From assembly GCA_021824855.1 (NCBI GenBank), contig JAKAJX010000098.1, positions 1 through 11,215 of the forward strand: a stretch of DNA of 11,215 bases, read 5' to 3'. The position numbers were made by a program, and so were the translations under genes. The stretch comes from Bacteroidota bacterium. GTDB lineage: Bacteria > Bacteroidota > Bacteroidia > Chitinophagales > Chitinophagaceae. A model generated the notes under the pieces. That model ran no database searches. It was not told the origin of the DNA and saw only the letters and a program-made list of their open reading frames with translations. The number at the start of each line of letters is the position of its first letter. Within the stretch, counting starts at the first letter, position 1. This document shows, piece after piece, positions 5,190-11,215 of the stretch.

Positions 5190-6506
5190 ATGCACTTATT
5201 TGTAATATTAATATCTATAGTTTTAATACTTATACTAATTATTACGGTTTTTAAAATTAATCCGTTTATTGCTTTTTTATTGGTTTCGGTAGTAACAGGT
5301 GTATTATTGGGCATTCCATTAACACAGGTTGCAGCGTCTATTGAAAAGGGAATTGGCGATATGGCCGGTTCTACTCTAATTGTATTATGTTCGGGTGCTA
5401 TGATTGGTAAATTAGTAGCCGAAAGCGGTGCTGCTAAAGTAATTGCCGATACAATGATGAAAATATTTGGAGAAAAATATATTCAGTGGGGAATGTTATG
5501 TTCGGGTTTTGTAATTGGTGTTCCGTTATTTTATAATGTGGGGTTTGTTTTAGTAGTTCCTATTATTTTTACGCTAATTTATCAGTATAAATTGCCACCT
5601 ATTTTTGTTGCACTACCTATGTTGGCTTCCTTATCGGTTGCACATGGTTTTTTACCACCACATCCATCACCTTCGGTTTTAATTGCCATTTTTCATGCCA
5701 ATATGGGCCGAACTTTTTTATTTGGAATAATACTTGCCATACCGGCTATTATTTTAGCAGGACCTGTTTTTTCTAAATTGGTTAAAAATATTCAGCCTTT
5801 ACACGAATTGCCATTAATTAGTCATTCGAAAATTATAACAGATTTACCGGGTGTATTCAATAGTTTTTTTTCGGCATTATTTCCTGTGTTTTTATTAATA
5901 ATCACTACAATAAGTATCAATTTTTTGCCGGCCGATTCTTATATTGTTAAAGTAGCAGAATTTATTAGCAGCCCTTCTATTTTAATGATATTTGCTGTAG
6001 TTGTAACAAGTTTTTCGTTGGGTATTTTTTATGGTAAATCCATTAAAAATATCATGAACATTTTTGAAGCAGGTATTAAAGACATTGCTATATTAATATT
6101 AATTATTAGTTGCTCGGGTGCATTAAAGCAGGTATTGGCCGATAGTGGTACAAGCGATCAAATTGCTGTTTATTTTCAACATTTGCCAATACATCCACTT
6201 ATTTTGGGTTGGCTGCTTGCTGCTACATTAAGAGTTTGTTTAGGATCGGCTACTGTAGCCGGATTAACCACGGCGGGTATTATTGCACCATTACTACATG
6301 CAACGCAAGTAGATGCAAGCTTAATGGTATTATCTATCGGTTCGGGAAGTTTAATGTTTTCGCATGTAAACGATCCGGGTTTTTGGATGTTTAAAGAATA
6401 TTTTCAATTATCTATGAAAGATACTTTTCGCTCATGGTCGTTAATGGAAACAATTATTTCAATTGTAGGATTAATTGGGGTGATGATATTACATGCATTA
6501 ATTTAA
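5190..6506 (+). CDS. gntP: GntP-family gluconate:H+ symporter
   Basis: An inner-membrane permease of 438 residues, the usual family length, made almost entirely of hydrophobic helices with a helix beginning at residue 2. Family signatures: CSGAMIGKLVAESG (67-80), HGFLPPHPSP (152-161), GSATVAGLTTAGI (352-364) and SHVNDPGFWMFKEYF (391-405). Known GntP relatives import gluconate or similar sugar acids with protons. Gluconate is supported here by the convergent neighbour, which encodes gluconokinase fused to 6-phosphogluconate dehydrogenase. The stop codon TAA (6504-6506) overlaps the stop of that gene by three bases. The two genes are convergent, so they are not one operon, and co-regulation would need separate promoters. 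The subtype (GntP, GntT or GntU) cannot be assigned by eye. Confidence 0.93.
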   Translation: MHLFVILISIVLILILIITVFKINPFIAFLLVSVVTGVLLGIPLTQVAASIEKGIGDMAGSTLIVLCSGAMIGKLVAESGAAKVIADTMMKIFGEKYIQWGMLCSGFVIGVPLFYNVGFVLVVPIIFTLIYQYKLPPIFVALPMLASLSVAHGFLPPHPSPSVLIAIFHANMGRTFLFGIILAIPAIILAGPVFSKLVKNIQPLHELPLISHSKIITDLPGVFNSFFSALFPVFLLIITTISINFLPADSYIVKVAEFISSPSILMIFAVVVTSFSLGIFYGKSIKNIMNIFEAGIKDIAILILIISCSGALKQVLADSGTSDQIAVYFQHLPIHPLILGWLLAATLRVCLGSATVAGLTTAGIIAPLLHATQVDASLMVLSIGSGSLMFSHVNDPGFWMFKEYFQLSMKDTFRSWSLMETIISIVGLIGVMILHALI

Positions 6507-8407
6507 TTCTTCTTCCATTGATGATGAAAAAATGTTTCATCGTCAATATCGTTTCTTTGAAAAGTATGAGCTCCAAAATAGTCTCGTTGTGCTTGCAATA
6601 AATTAGCAGATAAATTGGAGGTAGTTATGGCATTCAAAAAATTAATGGCTTCGCTAAAACAGGCAATGGGTATATTATTTTCAATACAAGCAGATACGGT
6701 TTTTGTAAGTGAAGGTTTTAAAATTTTAATTTTTTCTATAAAGTAATTTGATAATAAAAGGTTGTTGCTTGTTGTAAAAACATCCACCAATTCTTGCATT
6801 AATGCAGAACGAATAATACAACCGTTAGTCCAAATTCTTGCTATTTCGCTTAAATTACTTTGCCAGCCGAACTTTTTAAACGATTCTTCAATTAACCAAA
6901 ATCCTTGAAAATGATTAATAATTCTTGCCAGTTCATAGGCTTGTTGTAATTGCAAAATATCAATAGAAAAATTATTTTTTGAAGTGCTGTTATACGTTTT
7001 ATGTAATGTTGTTCTTAAGCTTTTATAGCCAGAAATATATCGGGCAAAAAGTGCCGTAGCAATTAAAGTAGCAGGAATGGTTTGTTGGGTAATTTCAATA
7101 GTAGCCCAATTGCCGGTTCCTTTACTTTGTGCAACATCGGTAATTTTGTTAATTAGCCAATCGTTATTTTCTTTTTCTTGTAAAATAGTAATGGTTATAT
7201 CTAATAAATAGCTGTTAAGTGATGTTTCTTTCCAAGAAGTTAAGATGGCTGCAATTTTATCGGGGTTATATTGTTGCGATAATAAAATTTGATATACTTC
7301 GGCTAATAATTGCATTTCAACATATTCAATTCCATTATGTATCATCTTTATAAAATGCCCACTGCCATGTTCGCCAATATAAGCACAGCAGGGTTTTTGC
7401 CAAATATCTTTTGCGGCAATAGCGTCTAAAAATGGTTGTACAATACTATAAGCATTACTGTTACCGCTTGGCATTAACGAAGGACCATTTAATGCTCCTT
7501 CTTCGCCGCCCGAAATGCCACACCCAATAAAAAAAACGTTTTTATCACTAAGTACTGCTTGGCGTTTTTCAGTATCTAAAAAATAACTATTACCACCATC
7601 AATAACAACATCGCCGGCAGATAAGTAGGGCAATAATTGTTTTAAAACATCATCTATTGCTTTTCCGGCATGTACCATTATTATTATTTTTCTTGGCTTT
7701 TGTAATGCAGCAACGAATAAAGTAATATCATCAAAAGCTTGTGCGGTATTTAATTCCGGAAAAGCTTTTTTAAAATTTTCGGCAATATTCTCTTCTTCAT
7801 TTGGCACATGCCGGTTATACATAGCCAAGCTAAAGCCATGATTAACAAAGTTTCTGCATAAATTTTTTCCCATTACGCCTAAACCAATAATACCTATTTC
7901 TGATTGATGAAATAATTCGTTAACTATTTCTGCAACAATTTCATCGGGCTTTTTTTCTATAGAAATGTTGATAGACGAATAAGATATTTCCAGTGTTTCA
8001 AATTGCGATTGTAATAATGAAGTTGGAAGAAAGTGTTGTTTTCTTTCATTCATTTGTTGCAATACTTTATTGTAAGAGCCCGTTAAATGAACAAATTTTA
8101 TATTGCTTTTGCAATTGGTACTTAATATATTTCTATACGATTCTTTTAAAGCCGAGCAAGCCAATATACAAGAGTTGGTTTGTAGCTGATTGTTTAATAA
8201 TAGGTTTAATTGTAACAGCCATTCATGTCGGTCTTCATCGGTTAAAGCAACCCCGTTTTTCATTTTGGCAATATTGTTAGCACTATGAAAATCGTCGGCA
8301 TCAAAAAAAGGAATTTTAGTTGTTTGAGACAATAATTTACCAATAGTTGTTTTACCTACTCCCGAAACACCCATTATAATAATAGCAATATTTTTTTTGG
8401 CTAACAT
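6503..8407 (-). CDS. Fused gluconokinase / 6-phosphogluconate dehydrogenase
   Basis: A 634-residue two-domain enzyme. Residues 1 to about 165 are a GntK-type gluconokinase, with P-loop GVSGVGKT (13-20), FFDADDFHSANNIAKM (34-49), LTDEDRHEWL (55-64), CSALKESYR (84-92) and KQHFLPTSLLQSQFETLE (123-140). Residues about 168 to 634 are a full-length NADP-type 6-phosphogluconate dehydrogenase: Rossmann GLGVMG (175-180) with NR (198-199), SGGEEGA (299-305), the catalytic block GHFIKMIHNGIEY (350-362; K354, H357, N358 and E361 correspond to the known active-site residues), GTGNWATIEIT (430-440) and C-terminal QRDYFGAHTF (607-616). Together the domains convert gluconate to 6-phosphogluconate and then to ribulose 5-phosphate, CO2 and NADPH. 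Both active sites look complete. No stop, frameshift or internal start separates the halves; the linker is about 25 residues. The convergent permease supplies the substrate. This is probably gntK-gnd in conventional terms. Confidence 0.95.
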   Translation of the reverse strand: MLAKKNIAIIIMGVSGVGKTTIGKLLSQTTKIPFFDADDFHSANNIAKMKNGVALTDEDRHEWLLQLNLLLNNQLQTNSCILACSALKESYRNILSTNCKSNIKFVHLTGSYNKVLQQMNERKQHFLPTSLLQSQFETLEISYSSINISIEKKPDEIVAEIVNELFHQSEIGIIGLGVMGKNLCRNFVNHGFSLAMYNRHVPNEEENIAENFKKAFPELNTAQAFDDITLFVAALQKPRKIIIMVHAGKAIDDVLKQLLPYLSAGDVVIDGGNSYFLDTEKRQAVLSDKNVFFIGCGISGGEEGALNGPSLMPSGNSNAYSIVQPFLDAIAAKDIWQKPCCAYIGEHGSGHFIKMIHNGIEYVEMQLLAEVYQILLSQQYNPDKIAAILTSWKETSLNSYLLDITITILQEKENNDWLINKITDVAQSKGTGNWATIEITQQTIPATLIATALFARYISGYKSLRTTLHKTYNSTSKNNFSIDILQLQQAYELARIINHFQGFWLIEESFKKFGWQSNLSEIARIWTNGCIIRSALMQELVDVFTTSNNLLLSNYFIEKIKILKPSLTKTVSACIENNIPIACFSEAINFLNAITTSNLSANLLQAQRDYFGAHTFQRNDIDDETFFHHQWKKN

Positions 8408-8461
8408 AGTGCAGTAATTACAGTTGGAAATTTAGGTATAAAATTGTTTATAGCTAAAAAT

Positions 8462-8483
8462 AAAAAAGCCAACCGAAGTTGGC
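8462..8483 (-). terminator. Intrinsic terminator of the DUF4290 gene
   Basis: Read on the minus strand, GCCAAC-TTCG-GTTGGC (8483-8468) is a perfect 6-bp stem with a stable UUCG tetraloop, followed by TTTTTT (8467-8462). It lies 24 bases after the stop of the DUF4290 gene and about 55 bases before the start of the fusion gene, insulating the two. Confidence 0.88.
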
Positions 8484-8507
8484 ATAAATTATATACAGAA
8501 TTTGGTA

Positions 8508-9284
8508 TTAGTATCTTTTTTTAAAGTTGCGATTATTGTTTCTATTATCTCTGCCAACGCTGTTATTTCTAACATCTCTTCCGCCGGGGGTATTATTTCT
8601 GCTATCTCTATTACCCATGTTCATATTTCTATCGCGGCTTCCACCATTGTTTCTGTTTCTATTATCTCTTCCTCCAAAATTTTGTCGGCGATTATTGGTT
8701 CTGGCATAATCATCCCTTTCAAAATTTTGATTTCTATGTTTAATGTATGGTGTATTACTAAATTCTAATTCTCCACCGGTAATACTATCTAATTCAACTC
8801 TAATAGTATCATCGTGTACCAATTCTTTGTGCCAATTGCTGTAGGCCAGTTTCATGTAATAAGCAATAGCATGTGCAAAGCCCGCTTTTTTTTCAGGGTC
8901 TTCTTCTTTTAATGCTTTATCAATTACTATTTCTAAATTTTTACCTAAGTGAGAATATTTGGGGTAACGTTTAGGATAAGGAATGGGATCGGGTTTTGCT
9001 TTATACGTTTCTTTTTGAGGAATTGGATAGGGACTTTCAACCTTTAATTCAAAGTTGCTGATAAAAAATAAATGATCCCAAAGCATGTGCCTAAAATCTT
9101 CAACATTTCGCAAATGCGGATTTAAAAATCCCATTAATTCAATTACGGCTTTTGCCTGAAGATTTCGCTTTTCTTCATCTTCAATGCTTTTAACGTATTC
9201 TACCATTTTTTGAATATGGCGACCATATTCACGCATACTTAAGTAGTTGCGATTGGTGTTATAGTCCATGTTTTCGTACTTCAT
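8508..9284 (-). CDS. DUF4290 domain protein with RD/RNN repeat tail
   Basis: A conserved Bacteroidota protein of unknown function (258 residues from the ATG at 9284). The DUF4290 region (about 6-170) has the typical YNTNRNYLSMREYGRHIQKM opening, then MGFLNPHLRNVEDFRHMLWDHLFF, and a central YPIPQKE...PYPKRYPKYSHLG stretch. The last roughly 70 residues are low-complexity Arg/Asn/Gly/Asp with degenerate GRDxRNN units, basic and probably disordered, as in many RNA-binding tails. No signal peptide is seen, so it is likely cytoplasmic. The start is uncertain. A TTG frame extension reaches 9293, but that lies inside the -7 element. The ATG at 9284 is 7 bases after it, and the ATG at 9269 (MDYNTNRN) best matches the family N-terminus. 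The gene is divergent from pheS. Confidence 0.85.
   Translation of the reverse strand: MKYENMDYNTNRNYLSMREYGRHIQKMVEYVKSIEDEEKRNLQAKAVIELMGFLNPHLRNVEDFRHMLWDHLFFISNFELKVESPYPIPQKETYKAKPDPIPYPKRYPKYSHLGKNLEIVIDKALKEEDPEKKAGFAHAIAYYMKLAYSNWHKELVHDDTIRVELDSITGGELEFSNTPYIKHRNQNFERDDYARTNNRRQNFGGRDNRNRNNGGSRDRNMNMGNRDSRNNTPGGRDVRNNSVGRDNRNNNRNFKKRY
8511..8729 (-). repeat. Repeat encoding the Arg/Asn/Gly/Asp-rich tail
   Basis: The 3' end of the DUF4290 gene consists of degenerate units coding for GRDNRNR, SRDRNMN, NRDSRNN, GRDVRNN and GRDNRNN. The units differ in DNA sequence, so this looks like an old amino-acid-level repeat rather than a fresh tandem expansion. On the plus strand it gives a misleading open frame rich in Ser, Ile and Leu. 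Confidence 0.7.
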
Positions 9285-9290
9285 CTGTTG

Positions 9291-9298
9291 CAAATGTA
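9291..9298 (-). promoter_or_regulatory. -7 promoter element of the DUF4290 gene
   Basis: On the minus strand TACATTTG matches TAnnTTTG exactly. Its last base is 7 bases from the ATG at 9284 and 22 from the ATG at 9269. This rules out the TTG start at 9293 and makes the mRNA leaderless or gives it a leader of fewer than 20 nt. No -33 TTG is seen at the normal spacing. Confidence 0.5.
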
Positions 9299-9406
9299 AG
9301 TATTAGCAGGTGTTTTGTATAATTTTTATCTATTGCAACAGAAATTATTTTCTCGAGTTTGGCTATATGGTTTATTGGCAATTTATTAATCATTGGCTCA
9401 AATGTT

Positions 9407-9414
9407 TATCTTCG
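9407..9414 (+). promoter_or_regulatory. Possible -7 element of pheS
   Basis: TATCTTCG differs from TAnnTTTG at one base and ends 4 bases before the pheS ATG at 9419. A TTG at 9375-9377 is too far upstream for a standard -33. If it is real, the pheS mRNA would be leaderless. Confidence 0.35.
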
Positions 9415-9418
9415 CCAA

Positions 9419-10450
9419 ATGGAAAATTTGTTACAACAATTAGAATTGTATAAGAAAGAAATTACTGCAGAAACGGCCAATACGCCAGAAGCTGTTGAAG
9501 CATTTCGTATAAAATATCTTGGAACAAAAGGCTTATTAAAAGCCGTAATGGGTGAAATGAAAAATGTACCAAATGAAAGAAAAAAAGAGTTTGGTCAATT
9601 ATTAAACGAATTTAAGCAGTTTGTAGAACTGAGGTACGAAACGCTGAAATCGCAACATTCAACAACGGCAGATAATAATAATGAAAAAATTGATTGGAGT
9701 TTGCCCGGAGATAATTTTACGGTTGGCACCCGCCATCCTTTAAGTATGGTGCGTAATCAAATAGTTTCTATTTTTCAGCGGTTAGGATTTGCCATTGCCG
9801 AAGGTCCTGAAATTGAAGACGATTGGCACAATTTCGGTGCTATGAATTTACCCGAAGATCATCCTGCAAGAGATATGCAGGATACGTTTTATATTAATCA
9901 AAATCCATCATGGTTATTACGCACACATACCAGTAGCGTACAAGCTCGTGCAATGGAAAAGCAAAAGCCGCCCATTCGAGTAATTTGTCCGGGACGTGTA
10001 TATCGTAACGAAACCATTAGTGCACGTGCACATTGTTTTTTTCATCAAATAGAAGGTTTATATATTGATGAAAATGTAAGTTTTGCCGATTTAAAGCAAA
10101 CCTTATACTTCTTTGTTCAGGAGTTTTTTGGAAAAGATACCAAAGTTCGGTTTCGCCCATCTTATTTTCCGTTTACAGAGCCCAGTGCAGAAATGGATAT
10201 TAGCTGTTTAATTTGTGGAGGCGATGGATGTACGGTTTGTAAACATACAGGTTGGGTAGAAATTTTAGGCAGTGGAATGGTACATCCTAAAGTGTTAGAA
10301 AATTTTGGAATTGATAGTAATAAATATACCGGCTTTGCTTTTGGTATGGGTGTTGAGCGCATTTGCCAATTAAAGTACCGAGTAAACGATTTACGCTTGT
10401 ATTCGCAAAACGATGTTAGGTTCTTAAAGCAGTTTACAAGTGTAGTGTAA
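9419..10450 (+). CDS. pheS: Phenylalanyl-tRNA synthetase alpha subunit
   Basis: Catalytic subunit (343 residues) of the alpha2-beta2 enzyme that charges tRNA-Phe; the cognate tRNA lies about 6 kb upstream. Residues 1 to about 80 are the tRNA-binding coiled coil. The class II core follows: LRTHTSSVQARAM (167-179), motif 2 with GRVYRNETISARAHCFFHQIEG (192-213), PSYFPFTEPSAEMD (247-260) and motif 3 GFAFGMGVERICQL (305-318). A cysteine cluster, CLICGGDGCTVCKHTGW (263-279; C263, C266, C271, C274), could bind a metal and occurs in many bacterial PheS but not in that of E. coli. The frame is open upstream to a TTG at 9359, but those 20 residues are not PheS-like; MENLLQQLELYKKEI fits the family. pheT is not adjacent, as the next gene is unrelated. 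Confidence 0.96.
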   Translation: MENLLQQLELYKKEITAETANTPEAVEAFRIKYLGTKGLLKAVMGEMKNVPNERKKEFGQLLNEFKQFVELRYETLKSQHSTTADNNNEKIDWSLPGDNFTVGTRHPLSMVRNQIVSIFQRLGFAIAEGPEIEDDWHNFGAMNLPEDHPARDMQDTFYINQNPSWLLRTHTSSVQARAMEKQKPPIRVICPGRVYRNETISARAHCFFHQIEGLYIDENVSFADLKQTLYFFVQEFFGKDTKVRFRPSYFPFTEPSAEMDISCLICGGDGCTVCKHTGWVEILGSGMVHPKVLENFGIDSNKYTGFAFGMGVERICQLKYRVNDLRLYSQNDVRFLKQFTSVV

Positions 10451-10492
10451 ATGAATTTGTTGTAAGTAATCCTTTTTTGTAAATTATTATTT

Positions 10493-10969
10493 ATGCAACG
10501 AAAAATAATTTTTATATTATTTGTACTAATTAATATTACTTCAACTTTATTATTTGCACAAAGGGGAATTAACAATTGTCCAATTGCTATTTACTTTAAG
10601 AAAGACACTTTGTATAATAACAAATGTGACACAGCAATAAAAGATATTTATTTCAACATAATTGCCAACAAGATTATTGTTGTTTACAAAAAAGGCACAA
10701 AAGGTAGGTTTGTGCCTGACGAAATTTTTGGGTATACAAATGCAAAAGGTCAATTTTATAGAGTTGACAATAATGATAAATTCGAGTTAAGAGATAAAAA
10801 GCAATTTTATTTTTATTCACGGAAATCAGGCAGGGGAACAAATTATTATTTCAGTAACCAAATAAACTCAAAGCTTTTTAGGTTTACAAAGAAGAATTTG
10901 TATTTGCAATATGATTCAACAAAAGTTAAGAAAATTCTTGACGATAAATATTATAAACGAAAACTCTAA
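10493..10969 (+). CDS. Secreted/periplasmic protein of unknown function
   Basis: A 158-residue protein I do not recognise. Residues 1-22 form a clear Sec signal peptide: MQRK, a hydrophobic core IIFILFVLINI, then TSTLLFAQ, with likely cleavage near the FAQ (Bacteroidota signal peptides often end this way). No lipobox cysteine is present, so it is not a lipoprotein. The mature part is about 135 residues, rich in Lys, Tyr, Phe and Asn, with alternating polar/hydrophobic stretches (IANKIIVVYKKG, QFYFYSR) that suggest beta strands. It has two cysteines (C29, C45) that could form a disulfide. A basic KKILDDKYYKRKL ends it. It starts 42 bases after pheS, with no terminator between them, so read-through from pheS is possible. 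Confidence 0.7.
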   Translation: MQRKIIFILFVLINITSTLLFAQRGINNCPIAIYFKKDTLYNNKCDTAIKDIYFNIIANKIIVVYKKGTKGRFVPDEIFGYTNAKGQFYRVDNNDKFELRDKKQFYFYSRKSGRGTNYYFSNQINSKLFRFTKKNLYLQYDSTKVKKILDDKYYKRKL

Positions 10970-11215
10970 GTATATTGCTTCACATAGCGCCTTGCTTTGA
11001 AACATTGGTTAATAGCTATCATCTGCAGTTGTTGAGGCATAACGAATAAAGCCAAGCAAAAGTTCTTAACTTCATCAGCAAAATAATTTTTAGTTCTGGG
11101 CTAAACTGTATAAAATAGTTCATTCTGCCCATGTATTGGGTAGAAGCATTTATGCTTTCAATTTTTTTCTGTATGCAAATTCATTGTACAAAAGGCATTG
11201 TTTTACGAACAATTA
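10966..11215 (-). pseudogene. Possible frame-broken gene remnant
   Basis: No intact gene is visible in the last 245 bases. On the minus strand one frame is open from 11183 to a stop at 11019-11021 and reads ASTQYMGRMNYFIQFSPEL. A second is open from 11100 to a stop at 10966-10968 and reads NYFADEVKNFCLALF. They could be joined by one extra A in the A-run at 11086-11090. A similar slip in the 7-A run at 11162-11168 would join a third frame (NEFAYRKK) on the upstream side. The final TAG would overlap the stop of the secreted-protein gene. In AT-rich DNA, open stretches of 45-55 codons can arise by chance, and I do not recognise the peptide, so this is tentative. Confidence 0.2.

Noticed and set aside
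8502..8768. Plus-strand open frames rich in Ser/Ile or Leu
   Set aside because: They are complements of the Arg/Asn/Gly/Asp repeat that codes for the DUF4290 tail; low complexity explains the absence of stops.
9359..9418. Upstream TTG start adding 20 residues to PheS
   Set aside because: The added residues are hydrophobic and unlike PheS, and a possible -7 element lies within them. The ATG at 9419 gives the normal N-terminus.
10162..10753. Minus-strand open frames under pheS and the secreted-protein gene
   Set aside because: Shadows of the plus-strand genes. The pheS frame has strong family motifs, and the downstream frame has a signal peptide.

Overview
The window is AT-rich DNA from a member of the Bacteroidota, most likely the Chitinophagales/Chitinophagaceae. 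Four things support this: TAnnTTTG-type -7 promoter elements, almost no Shine-Dalgarno sites (a clear one occurs only before the mazF-like gene), a DUF4290 protein (a family I know from this phylum), and a Rho factor with a long charged N-terminal insertion. No database search was possible, so names rest on motifs read from the translated sequence.

Layout. 1-1619 (-) is transcription terminator Rho; a 316-base divergent spacer separates it from asparaginyl-tRNA synthetase (1936-3375, +). A promoter, tRNA-Phe(GAA) (3474-3546) and an intrinsic terminator follow. 3700-4950 is an accessory stretch. It holds two full copies and one half copy of a 64-68 bp nested palindrome, a small GIY-YIG nuclease gene lying between copies, and a MazE/MazF-type toxin-antitoxin pair. 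5190-8407 is a gluconate module: a GntP-family gluconate permease converges on a single long gene that fuses gluconokinase to 6-phosphogluconate dehydrogenase. The two stop codons share one TTAA. 8462-9284 holds a terminator and a DUF4290 gene with an Arg/Asn/Gly/Asp-repeat tail. It is divergent from phenylalanyl-tRNA synthetase alpha subunit (9419-10450, +). A small secreted protein of unknown function follows (10493-10969). The last 245 bases hold no intact gene, only a possible frame-broken remnant on the minus strand.

How the parts work together. rho, asnS, tRNA-Phe and pheS are core information-processing genes. The permease and the fusion protein would import gluconate, phosphorylate it and oxidatively decarboxylate it to ribulose 5-phosphate and NADPH. 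No Entner-Doudoroff genes are seen nearby. The palindrome/GIY-YIG cluster and the toxin-antitoxin pair look like acquired or mobile DNA lodged between the tRNA and the gluconate genes.

Most worth a second look are the GIY-YIG gene with its palindromes (a REPIN-like arrangement with a different enzyme class), the kinase-dehydrogenase fusion, and several genes whose -7 element sits only 4-6 bases before the start codon, which suggests leaderless mRNAs.
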